Origin: an uncultured Clostridium sp.
GTDB lineage: Bacteria > Bacillota > Clostridia > Clostridiales > Clostridiaceae
NCBI GenBank assembly: GCA_900548455.1
Contig: URKQ01000005.1
Coordinates: 62,001-126,000 of the forward strand
DNA length: 64,000 bases
Direction of reading: 5' to 3'
A program made the translations under genes and the position numbers. Below are positions 43,344-52,673 of this stretch, one piece after another (the stretch's first letter is position 1; the number at the start of each line of letters is the position of its first letter). The notes beneath the pieces are model-generated. The model saw nothing but the letters and a program-made list of their open reading frames with translations. It did not search any database and was not told the origin of the DNA.

Positions 43344-45218
43344 ATGACCATGTTAAATAATAACTTTAGACAAGAGCCTGCTTGTATAGATAATTACATA
43401 AATGAAGACTACATTACTCTTTTTGTTAGATACGATGATGATTTAGAAAAAATACTTAAAGATATTGACTATGCTTGTGCAATCAGAATAGATCTCAACG
43501 CCTATATTGTTTCTATTAAATCTGGAAACCTTAATAATTTCTATTCTAAATTCAAAAATGTTTTAAACTTAGAAAGTAATTTTCCTTACACTCTATCAGA
43601 CTTTCAACCGGTAGTTGCTGCAAATATAACAAAATTTCATAGTGATAACTACTTAGGATTAAGAGGCACCGGTACCATTGCTGCAATTATAGATACTGGA
43701 ATAGACTATCTTAACCCTCAATTTTGGAATAATGATAATACAACTAGAATTCGCCTTATTTGGGATCAAACCATTCAAGGTGAAACACCTTATAATGAAC
43801 GTGCCTTTTATGGCACTGTATATACTCGAGAACAAATTAACAGTGCTATTTCAGCACATCTAGCTGGCAAAGATCCCTATGAGATAGTTCCTTCAAAGGA
43901 CGATATTGGCCATGGAACAAATATGGCTGGTCTAGTAGGTGCTAAAGGTTTAGATGGAGTCGTAGGTGGAGCTCCTGAGTGTGAATTTATAATAATAAAG
44001 TTAAAGCAAGCAAAGGATATCAATTTAAAACTAATAGGAATAAATGACCGTAAAGGTATTCCTATATATGAAGGTCTAGATATATTTAATGGCATCAGTT
44101 TTTTAAGTCAATATCAAAATAATTTAAATGTTCCAATGAGTATTTTAATATCTTGTGGAACAAATTGGACTGGTCGCCAAGGCATGTCTTCTTTAGAAAC
44201 TTACATTGACTTTTTTTCTTCTAGAAGAGGACTAATATTCGTAACTAACACAGGAAACCAAGGAGCCAGTCAAACTCATGCCTCCGGTACTATTAAAAAA
44301 GCTGGAGAAATAAGCACTGTAGAAGTAAATATCGCTCCTAATGAAAGAAACTTTGTAGCAATGTTATGGATTCCTAAGCCTAATGTAATTTCTTTATCTT
44401 TAATTTCTCCTACAGGGGAAGAGTCCTCTCCCATACAACCAAGTTTTCAGGTAGGCGAAAGTGAGGTCATTAATTTAGTTCTGGAAAATAGTATGATTCG
44501 ATTTACTTATACCATATTTGATGTAACTAATGGCAATGAATTAATATATATCACTATCGATAATCCAAAAAGTGGAATTTGGCAATTAAGATTAACTGGA
44601 GAATATATAGTAGATGGAGCCTTTAATATATGGCTTCCCCAAAGGCCACTTATAGAGCCAGGTACTAGATTTATAAACTCTGATCCATATGTGACACTAA
44701 TGTCACCGTCTCTTGCAACAAAAGCTATTACCACATCTTTTTATAATCAAAACAATAATACAATTAATATAAATTCCGGAAGAGGTTATAGCGTAAAAGA
44801 AAATATAAAACCAAATTTAACTACTGGAGGAGTTGCCGCTTTAACAACAGGATTAAATAATCAAACTGTATCTATAACTGGGGGATCTGTAGCTGGAGCT
44901 GTTCTATGTGGCGCCACATTACTACTTTTAGAATGGGGTATTGTTGATAAAAATGATCCAAATATGTATTCTACTTCTATAATATCCTATTTAACACGTG
45001 GAACAAATAAAAGGCCTGGCGATATATACCCAAATCCTCTATGGGGTTATGGAATGTTAAACCTTCAAGGCTCCTTTGAAAACCTCCGTTGTGCTACATC
45101 TCAATATTTAAAAAATGATACTGAACAATATGATATGGAGGTACTACCTAAAAATAGCACTATTCGTATACCTGAAGAACTATATAAAAATCTATTTAGT
45201 GGAGGGAATAGATTATGA
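43344..45218 (+). CDS. Csp-like subtilase, array copy 1, type A
   Basis: This 624-residue S8 protease is the first gene of the six-gene array. It has a prodomain (about 1-100, ending near YTLSDFQPVVAANITKFH), catalytic D117 in AAIIDTGIDY, H190 in GHGTNMAG, oxyanion N305 in TNTGNQG and S515 in ITGGSVAGAVLCG. The triad is intact, but the Ser motif is GGSVAGA rather than GTSMAxP. A long insert (about 320-480) matches the Csp fold. The C-terminal tail contains NSTIRIPEELY, shared with the type A paralogs. No signal peptide is seen, consistent with a spore-packaged protein. GGAG precedes the ATG. The stop overlaps the next gene (ATGA). Confidence 0.9.
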   Translation: MTMLNNNFRQEPACIDNYINEDYITLFVRYDDDLEKILKDIDYACAIRIDLNAYIVSIKSGNLNNFYSKFKNVLNLESNFPYTLSDFQPVVAANITKFHSDNYLGLRGTGTIAAIIDTGIDYLNPQFWNNDNTTRIRLIWDQTIQGETPYNERAFYGTVYTREQINSAISAHLAGKDPYEIVPSKDDIGHGTNMAGLVGAKGLDGVVGGAPECEFIIIKLKQAKDINLKLIGINDRKGIPIYEGLDIFNGISFLSQYQNNLNVPMSILISCGTNWTGRQGMSSLETYIDFFSSRRGLIFVTNTGNQGASQTHASGTIKKAGEISTVEVNIAPNERNFVAMLWIPKPNVISLSLISPTGEESSPIQPSFQVGESEVINLVLENSMIRFTYTIFDVTNGNELIYITIDNPKSGIWQLRLTGEYIVDGAFNIWLPQRPLIEPGTRFINSDPYVTLMSPSLATKAITTSFYNQNNNTININSGRGYSVKENIKPNLTTGGVAALTTGLNNQTVSITGGSVAGAVLCGATLLLLEWGIVDKNDPNMYSTSIISYLTRGTNKRPGDIYPNPLWGYGMLNLQGSFENLRCATSQYLKNDTEQYDMEVLPKNSTIRIPEELYKNLFSGGNRL

Positions 45219-47008
45219 GTCAATTTAAATATATGCAAGAAGTTCATGATAATGTTATAAAAAATTCTAATAATAAAATTGGATATCTAATTAACTATGT
45301 TGGTGTACTAGATAATATTATGACTCCAATTCCTAATTCTATTATAATACCTTTAACTCCATATATTGCAGCTGTATTTATTGACGCTACTTATGAATCA
45401 ACTTTTCTGTCTTTAAAAAATATCATAATTATAGAATCCTTTGTTGAATATATATTAACGGATATTTCTCCTTTAGATAGTGCAAACATAACTCAATTTA
45501 CGGAAGGATTTCCTCTAGATTTAACAGGAACTGGAGTTGTTGTTGGTCTTATAGATACGGGAATAGATTATACAAACAAAGAATTTATAAGAGAAGATGA
45601 TACTTCTAGAATTCTATCTATTTGGGATCAAAGTGATAATTCAGGTATACCTCCTGCTTCTATGGGTTATGGAAGTGAATATAGTAATGAACAAATAAAT
45701 GCAGCCCTTAAAGAAAGTCTTAATGGGAAAAATCCTTTGGACCTAGTTCCTGAAATCGATACCCTTGGCCACGGAACAAAATGTGCTGGAATAATTGGTG
45801 CCCGTGGATATGGTGAAGTACGTGGTGCCGCTCCAAACTGTGACTTTGTGGTTGTTAAATTAAGAGTTGTAGATACTATACCCTCTGAATCTGGAAACCC
45901 TCCAACTATTCCACTATATAGTAATGTAGATATAGCAACCGCTATGCGTTACTTAGTTGAATATAGATCCAAAATTAAACGTCCCATGGTTATTTTTTTA
46001 CCAGTTAGTAGCAACTTTGGTGGACATGATGGAGGACGTCCTCTTGAAGAACTTATTAATTACTATTCCTTTGAAAGCAATGTTATATTTGCCGTAGGTA
46101 CAGGAAATCAAGGAAATTCTCAAACTCACTTTTCGGGAAAAATAAATAGTACAAATGAATCATCTACTATAGAAGTTCAAATAGGACCTAATCAAAATTA
46201 CTTATATGTAGATATCTGGTGTAGATTCCCAGATAAACTTTCCATTGGAATGATTTCTCCGAGTGGGCAAGTTATAGAAAAAATTCCTGTTAAGATATCT
46301 CAACAAGAAACTTTAAATTTCATTTATGAGAAAACAACCGTATCTATTCAATACTTTTTCCCAATTACAACCACAGGTAATCAAAGTATACTTATATATT
46401 TTAACAAACCTTCTCCTGGAATATGGAAAATTGTAGCTTATGGTGACTATATTGTCAATGGTGAATTTAATGCTTGGATGAGTCAACGTCCTATATCAAA
46501 ACCAGGAACATTTTTTCTAAATTCTGACAACCTTATAACATTAACTATTCCTTCTACAGCTCGCAGCGCTATGTGTACTGCATTCTATAATCAAAACGAC
46601 AATTCTCTAGACATAAACTCTGGTGTTGGTTTTACTGTAGACGGTAGAATAAAGCCTGAATTAACCTCTGGTGGTGTAAACGTACTTACTACTGCACCTA
46701 ATAATAAAACTGCAATTGTCTCTGGTTCTAGTGTTGGAACTGCTGTACTGACTGGTGCTATAACTCTAATACTACAGTGGGCCATAGTTGACAGAAATCT
46801 TCCAACAATAGCACCTGAAGTAATTGAAGCATTACTTACAAGAGGAACAAAGAAAAGATCTACGGATATTTATCCAAATCCTTATACCGGGTATGGCCTA
46901 CTAGATTTACTAGGAACTTTTAATGCTATCCGTGGAATTTATAATACTTCTGATAATTCAAAGTTATTGAGAACCATTAATAAAAATAATGAGAATGTAG
47001 ACGTGTAA
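45215..47008 (+). CDS. Csp-like subtilase, array copy 1, type B
   Basis: This 597-residue protease follows copy 1A with a four-base ATGA overlap, implying coupled translation. The triad is intact: D114 in VGLIDTGIDY, H186 in GHGTKCAG, N298 in GTGNQG and S506 in SGSSVGTAVLTG. The prodomain (about 1-100) begins KNSNNKIGYLINYVG and differs from type A. The C-terminal tail is Asn/Ser-rich after IRGIYNT, as in the other type B copies. No signal peptide is seen. Type A and B are distant paralogs kept side by side, so they may work as a pair (inference). Confidence 0.9.
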   Translation: MSQFKYMQEVHDNVIKNSNNKIGYLINYVGVLDNIMTPIPNSIIIPLTPYIAAVFIDATYESTFLSLKNIIIIESFVEYILTDISPLDSANITQFTEGFPLDLTGTGVVVGLIDTGIDYTNKEFIREDDTSRILSIWDQSDNSGIPPASMGYGSEYSNEQINAALKESLNGKNPLDLVPEIDTLGHGTKCAGIIGARGYGEVRGAAPNCDFVVVKLRVVDTIPSESGNPPTIPLYSNVDIATAMRYLVEYRSKIKRPMVIFLPVSSNFGGHDGGRPLEELINYYSFESNVIFAVGTGNQGNSQTHFSGKINSTNESSTIEVQIGPNQNYLYVDIWCRFPDKLSIGMISPSGQVIEKIPVKISQQETLNFIYEKTTVSIQYFFPITTTGNQSILIYFNKPSPGIWKIVAYGDYIVNGEFNAWMSQRPISKPGTFFLNSDNLITLTIPSTARSAMCTAFYNQNDNSLDINSGVGFTVDGRIKPELTSGGVNVLTTAPNNKTAIVSGSSVGTAVLTGAITLILQWAIVDRNLPTIAPEVIEALLTRGTKKRSTDIYPNPYTGYGLLDLLGTFNAIRGIYNTSDNSKLLRTINKNNENVDV

Positions 47009-47057
47009 GTTGTATAGATACTATATATATGTAACATTCTATGGAGGTGATATTAAA

Positions 47058-48911
47058 ATGTCTATAACAAATAATAATTTAACAAAAGACCTTGATTGTA
47101 TAAAAAGTTACATTAGTAATGACTACATTAACCTCTTTGTTAAATATGATGGAAATTTAGAGGAAATTCTTAAAGGTATCGACTATGCTTGTGCAATTCA
47201 AATTGGCTCTAATATATATTTGGTGTCCGTTAAGGTAGGAAACCTCTATAGCTTTTATGATAAATTTAATAACGTATTGAATTTAGAAAGTAACTTCCCC
47301 TATACTCTATCAGACTTTCAACCTGTAGTTGCTGCAAACATAACAAAATTTCATAGTGATAACTACTTAGGATTAAGAGGCACCGGTACCATTGCAGCAA
47401 TTATAGATACTGGAATAGACTATCTTAACCCTCAATTTTGGAACAATGATAATACTAGCAGAATTCGTCTTATTTGGGATCAAACTATTCAGAGTGAAAC
47501 TCCTTACAATGAACGTGCCTTTTACGGTACCGTGTATACTCAAGAACAAATTAATAGCGCTATTTCAGCTCATTTAGCAGGCAAAGACCCTTATGAAATA
47601 GTTCCTTCAAAAGATGAACTTGGACATGGAACAAATATGGCCGGGTTAGTTGGAGCTAAAGGATTAAATGGTGTTCTAGGGGGAGCCCCCGAATGTGAAT
47701 TTATAATAGTAAAACTTAAGGAAGCAAAAGATGTAAATTTGAAATTAATAGGTATAAATAATCGAAAAGATATTCCTATATATGAAGGTCTAGATATATT
47801 TAATGGTATTAATTTTTTAGCTCACTATCAAGATAGGGCCAATGTTCCAATGAGTGTTCTAATATCTTGTGGAACAAACTGGACTAGCCATCAGGGAATG
47901 TCCTCACTGGAAAGTTATATTAACTTTTTTTCTTCCAGAAGAGGGCTAGTATTTGCAACTAATACCGGTAACCAAGGTGCTAGTGAAACTCATGCTTCCG
48001 GTACTATTAAAAAAGTTGGAGAAATCAGCACTATAGAAATAAATATTGCTCCTAACGAAAAAAATTTTGTAATGATGGTATGGATACCTATGCCAAATAA
48101 AATGACTCTATCTATAGTTTCCCCTACTGGTGAAGTTGCCTCTCCTATACAGCCAAGTTTCCAAGTAGGCCAAACTGAAGAGATTAACTTGGTTTTAGAA
48201 AATAGTCTTATTCGATTTACTTATAATCTTTTTGATGTAATTAATGGTAATGAAGTAATATATATCACCATTGATAATCCACGAAGTGGCATTTGGCAAC
48301 TAAGATTAACTGGAGATTATATAGTAGACGGTAACTTCAATATATGGTTACCTCAAAGACCACTTATTGAAGAAGAAACTAGATTTATAAATGCAGATCC
48401 TTATATAACTTTAATGTCTCCATCCATTGCTAATAAAGCTGTAACTACATCATTCTATAATCAAAATAATAATACTATAGATATAAACTCAGGAAGAGGT
48501 TATAGTGTAAAAGATAATATAAAACCTAATTTAACCACTGGTGGTATCGAAGCCTTAACAACAGGATTAAATAATGAAACTATTTCTATAAGTGGAGGGT
48601 CTGTGGCTGGTGCAGTTTTATGTAGTGCTATATTACTACTTCTTCAGTGGGGTATTATTCAAGGAAATGACCCTAATATGTACTCTACATCAGTTATATC
48701 CTATTTAACACGTGGAACAAATAAAAGACCTGGTGATATATATCCAAATCCACAATGGGGTTATGGAATGTTGAATCTCCAAGGTTCTTTTGAAAATCTT
48801 CGTTGCTGTAATGAACAGTTGAAGCATGGTTCCCTTAAATTGGAATCAGAAATTATTTCAGACAATAATACTATTTTCATTCCTCATGAATTATATAATA
48901 GATTACTTTAG
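47058..48911 (+). CDS. Csp-like subtilase, array copy 2, type A
   Basis: This 617-residue protease is the second type A copy. Asp (AAIIDTGIDY), His (LGHGTNMAG) and Ser (ISGGSVAGAVLCS) are all present. The region around the Asp is almost identical in DNA to copy 1A (a 56-base exact run at 47340-47395 equals 43626-43681), while the N-terminal 70 residues and the tail (NNTIFIPHELYNRLL) differ more. The ATG at 47058 has GGAGGTGA at good spacing; an in-frame ATG 16 codons upstream is less likely. It starts 49 bases after copy 1B. Confidence 0.9.
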   Translation: MSITNNNLTKDLDCIKSYISNDYINLFVKYDGNLEEILKGIDYACAIQIGSNIYLVSVKVGNLYSFYDKFNNVLNLESNFPYTLSDFQPVVAANITKFHSDNYLGLRGTGTIAAIIDTGIDYLNPQFWNNDNTSRIRLIWDQTIQSETPYNERAFYGTVYTQEQINSAISAHLAGKDPYEIVPSKDELGHGTNMAGLVGAKGLNGVLGGAPECEFIIVKLKEAKDVNLKLIGINNRKDIPIYEGLDIFNGINFLAHYQDRANVPMSVLISCGTNWTSHQGMSSLESYINFFSSRRGLVFATNTGNQGASETHASGTIKKVGEISTIEINIAPNEKNFVMMVWIPMPNKMTLSIVSPTGEVASPIQPSFQVGQTEEINLVLENSLIRFTYNLFDVINGNEVIYITIDNPRSGIWQLRLTGDYIVDGNFNIWLPQRPLIEEETRFINADPYITLMSPSIANKAVTTSFYNQNNNTIDINSGRGYSVKDNIKPNLTTGGIEALTTGLNNETISISGGSVAGAVLCSAILLLLQWGIIQGNDPNMYSTSVISYLTRGTNKRPGDIYPNPQWGYGMLNLQGSFENLRCCNEQLKHGSLKLESEIISDNNTIFIPHELYNRLL

Positions 48912-48926
48912 GTGGGTGGTAAATCA

Positions 48927-50714
48927 ATGGATAGATCACAATATTTATACGGGTTTAATGATACTGTACTTAAAAATTCTAACAATAAAATTGGTTATCT
49001 TATAAGTTATACAGGAAATATAGTAAATGATGTGGCTTCTATTCCAAATTCTAAAGCAATAGCATTGACGCCTCATATAGCTGCTGCCTTTATTGATCCT
49101 GAATATGACTCTACCTTTTCATCATTGAAAAACAAATTAATTTTAGAACCCTTTGTTCAATATATTTTGACTGATATTTCTCCTTTAGATAGTGCCAATA
49201 TAACTCAATTCTCTGAGGGTTTTCCTTTAGACTTAACAGGTACTGGAGTTGTTGTTACTATTATAGATACAGGAATTGATTATACAAACAAAGAATTTAT
49301 AAGAGAAGATGATACTTCCAGAATTTTAGCCATTTGGGATCAAAGCGATAATTCAGGTACACCTCCTGCTACCATGGGTTATGGCAGTGAATATAGTAAT
49401 GAGCAAATAAATGCAGCGGTAAAAGAAAGTCTTAATGGTAAAAACCCTTTAGAACTGGTACCTGAAATAGATACTCTTGGCCATGGAACAGAATGTGCCG
49501 GAATAATTGGAGCTCGTGGATATGGTGAGGTAAAAGGCGCTGCTCCAAACTGTGACTTTCTTGTTGTTAAATTAAGAGCTGTAGATACTGTACCATCATC
49601 TTCCGGTAATCCAACACCCACTCCTATATTTAGTAATGTAGATATTGCAACAGCAATGCGTTATGCCCTTGAATATCGTTCTCAACTCAATCGTCCCATG
49701 GTCATCTTTTTACCAGTTAGTACTAATTTAGGGGGACATGATGGCAGTCGTCCCATTGAAGAACTTATTAATTACTATTCCTTTGAAACTAATGTTATAT
49801 TTGCTGTAGGTACAGGAAACCAAGGTAATTCTCAAACTCATTTTTCCGGAAAAATAAACAGCACCAGCGAAACTTCTACTATAGAAATGCAAATTGATCC
49901 TAATCAAGACATTTTATACACTTCTATATGGGCTAACTATCCAGATAAACTCTCCATTGGTATAATATCTCCTAGTGGGCAAGTTGTGCAAAAAGTTCCC
50001 GTTAAAATATCTCAACAGGAAACATTAAATTTCATATATGAAAAAACAACTGTGACCATACAATACTTTTTTCCAATAATAACATCTGGAAATGAGAGTA
50101 TATTAGTACATTTTAACAGACCCTCACCTGGAATATGGAAAATCATAGTTTATGGTGATTATATAGTAAATGGTACTTTTAACACTTGGATGAGTCAGCG
50201 TCCAATTTCAAAGCCTGGTACATTTTTCTTAAACTCTGATAATTTTACCACATTAGTTATTCCCTCTACTGCACGCAGTGCTATATGTACTGGCTTTTAT
50301 AACCAAAACGATAATTCTCTAGATACTAGTTCTGGTGTTGGTTTTACTACAGATGGTAGAATAAAACCTGAATTAACTGCTGGGGGTGTAAATGTACTTA
50401 CTACTGCTCCTAATAATAAAACTACTGTTATCTCCGGCTCTAGTGCTGCAACTGCTGTACTTGCCGGTGCCATAACTCTATTATTACAGTGGGCTATAGT
50501 TAATAGAAACCTACCAACAATATCTCCTGAAGTTGTTAAAGCTCTATTAGTCCGTGGCACTAAAAAAAGGTCCTCTGATATTTATCCAAATCCTTATACT
50601 GGATATGGGGTGTTAGATTTACTAGGAACCTTTAATGCCATCCGTGGAATTTATAATACTCCAAACAGTTCCTCATTATTAAGACCGAATAATAATGATA
50701 ACACTTATGTATAA
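48927..50714 (+). CDS. Csp-like subtilase, array copy 2, type B
   Basis: This 595-residue protease is the second type B copy: Asp in VTIIDTGIDY, His in LGHGTECAG, oxyanion Asn in VGTGNQG and Ser in ISGSSAATAVLAG. Most of the chain is closely similar to copies 1B and 3B. A GTG at 48912 is open in frame, but the ATG at 48927 has GGTGGGTGG before it. It begins 15 bases after copy 2A, slightly farther than the overlaps in pairs 1 and 3. The tail has PNSSSLLRPNNNDN, nearly the same as copy 3B. Confidence 0.9.
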   Translation: MDRSQYLYGFNDTVLKNSNNKIGYLISYTGNIVNDVASIPNSKAIALTPHIAAAFIDPEYDSTFSSLKNKLILEPFVQYILTDISPLDSANITQFSEGFPLDLTGTGVVVTIIDTGIDYTNKEFIREDDTSRILAIWDQSDNSGTPPATMGYGSEYSNEQINAAVKESLNGKNPLELVPEIDTLGHGTECAGIIGARGYGEVKGAAPNCDFLVVKLRAVDTVPSSSGNPTPTPIFSNVDIATAMRYALEYRSQLNRPMVIFLPVSTNLGGHDGSRPIEELINYYSFETNVIFAVGTGNQGNSQTHFSGKINSTSETSTIEMQIDPNQDILYTSIWANYPDKLSIGIISPSGQVVQKVPVKISQQETLNFIYEKTTVTIQYFFPIITSGNESILVHFNRPSPGIWKIIVYGDYIVNGTFNTWMSQRPISKPGTFFLNSDNFTTLVIPSTARSAICTGFYNQNDNSLDTSSGVGFTTDGRIKPELTAGGVNVLTTAPNNKTTVISGSSAATAVLAGAITLLLQWAIVNRNLPTISPEVVKALLVRGTKKRSSDIYPNPYTGYGVLDLLGTFNAIRGIYNTPNSSSLLRPNNNDNTYV

Positions 50715-50798
50715 ACCCTTTATGTAACATATAAGGAACATTATATTCGCTCTATGAATAATATAAATAAGTACCATTTATCGGAGATGCTGATTTCA

Positions 50799-52673
50799 AT
50801 GAATATGTTAGATAATAGTTTTAAACAAGATCTGGATTGCATTAAAAGTTATATCGATGAGGACTATATAAATTTTTATATTAAATATGATGGGGACTTG
50901 GAAACTATACTTCAAGATGTTGATTACGCTTGTGCTATGAAAATAGATTTGAGTAGTTATATTGTGTCTATTAAATCTGGAAATCTTACAAATTTTTATG
51001 AACGATTTAGAAACGTTTTGAATTTAGAACCCAGTTTCCCTTATACACTATCGGATTTTCAACCAGCAGTTGCTGCAAACATAACAAAATTTCATAGTAA
51101 TAATTACCTAGGGTTGCGAGGTAGTGGTACTGTTGCTGCAATAATCGATACAGGAATTGACTATCTTAATCCTCAATTTTGGAATGATGACAATACAACT
51201 AGAATTCGTCTTATTTGGGATCAAACAATTCAAAGTGAAACTCCATATAATGAAAAAGCATTTTATGGTACCGTATATACCAGGGATGAAATCAACAAAG
51301 CAATTTCAGCTTCATTGTCTGGTGAAAATCCATATGATATAGTTCCCTCAAAAGACAAAATTGGTCACGGTACAAATATGGCTGGTTTAGTAGGTGCTAA
51401 GGGGTTAAATGGTGTTCTAGGAGGCGCTCCAGAATGTGAATTTATAATAGTAAAACTTAAAGAAGCAAAAAATATTAATCTAAAGTTAATAGGAATAAAT
51501 GATAGAAAGAATATACCAATATATGAAGGTCTAGATATACTTAATGCCATTAATTTCTTATCACAATATCAAGGTAAAGAAAACATTCCTATGAGCGTAT
51601 TAATTTCTTGCGGAACAAATTGGACTAGTCATCAAGGCAGGTCAGCTCTTGAAAATTATATAAATCTCTTCTCTTCACGTAATGGTCTAGTATTTGTAAC
51701 CAATACTGGAAATCAAGGAGCAAGTAAAATTCATGCTAGTGGAAACATAAAAAAAAGTGGTGATTTTTTTACTTTAGAAGTCAATATTGCCCCAAATGAA
51801 AAGAATTTTGTAGCTATGTTGTGGATACCTAAACCCAATATAATGTCCTTAGCTGTAACCTCGCCTACTGGTGAAGTTGCTTCCCCTATACAACCAAGTT
51901 TTCAAATAGGACAAACAGAGCAAATTAACCTAGTTCTGGAGAATAGTGTTATTTCCTTTACTTTTTCTTTATTCGATGTACTTGATGGTAATGAAGCAAT
52001 ATATATTACTATAGAAAATCCTAAAAGTGGAATATGGCAATTCAGACTTACAGGCGATTATATTACAGATGGCACATTCAATATATGGCTTCCACAAAGG
52101 CCAATTATAGAACCTGAAACTAGATTTATAAATTCAGACCCATATACTACTTTATTATGTCCTTCAATTGCTAGTAAAGCCATTACAACATCTTTTTACA
52201 ATCAAAACAACAATACTATAGATATAAACTCAGGTAGAGGTTATAGTGTAAAGGGAAATATAAAACCAAATTTAACAACCGGTGGCTTTACTGCCACAAC
52301 AACGGGACTAAATAACCAGACTGTTTCTGTAACTGGTGGCTCTGTAGCTGGTGCAGTATTATGCAGTGCCACTCTACTACTCCTAGAGTGGGGAATTATT
52401 CTGAATAACGAACCTAATATGCATTCCACTTCCATTATATCTTACCTAACACGAGGTACTAACAAACGACCTGGTGATATTTATCCTAATGCTCAATGGG
52501 GTTACGGTATGTTAAATCTTCAAAATTCCTTTGAAAATTTACGTTCTCCTCTCGTGGAATCTCTAAGAACTAATAATGAAAAATGTAATATAGATACACT
52601 GCCTTTAAATAGTACTATCCGTATTCCTGAAGAATTATATATAAGTTTAATTATGTGTGGTGATAAGTTTTGA
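50799..52673 (+). CDS. Csp-like subtilase, array copy 3, type A
   Basis: This 624-residue protease is the third type A copy, with Asp in AAIIDTGIDY, His in IGHGTNMAG and Ser in VTGGSVAGAVLCS. The tail again ends NSTIRIPEELY. The ATG at 50799 has CGGAG before it and aligns with the start of copy 1A. An upstream in-frame ATG at 50754 lies inside a leader block that is itself conserved with the region before copy 1A, so it is non-coding there. DNA identity to copies 1A and 2A is lower at synonymous sites than between those two. Confidence 0.9.
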   Translation: MNMLDNSFKQDLDCIKSYIDEDYINFYIKYDGDLETILQDVDYACAMKIDLSSYIVSIKSGNLTNFYERFRNVLNLEPSFPYTLSDFQPAVAANITKFHSNNYLGLRGSGTVAAIIDTGIDYLNPQFWNDDNTTRIRLIWDQTIQSETPYNEKAFYGTVYTRDEINKAISASLSGENPYDIVPSKDKIGHGTNMAGLVGAKGLNGVLGGAPECEFIIVKLKEAKNINLKLIGINDRKNIPIYEGLDILNAINFLSQYQGKENIPMSVLISCGTNWTSHQGRSALENYINLFSSRNGLVFVTNTGNQGASKIHASGNIKKSGDFFTLEVNIAPNEKNFVAMLWIPKPNIMSLAVTSPTGEVASPIQPSFQIGQTEQINLVLENSVISFTFSLFDVLDGNEAIYITIENPKSGIWQFRLTGDYITDGTFNIWLPQRPIIEPETRFINSDPYTTLLCPSIASKAITTSFYNQNNNTIDINSGRGYSVKGNIKPNLTTGGFTATTTGLNNQTVSVTGGSVAGAVLCSATLLLLEWGIILNNEPNMHSTSIISYLTRGTNKRPGDIYPNAQWGYGMLNLQNSFENLRSPLVESLRTNNEKCNIDTLPLNSTIRIPEELYISLIMCGDKF

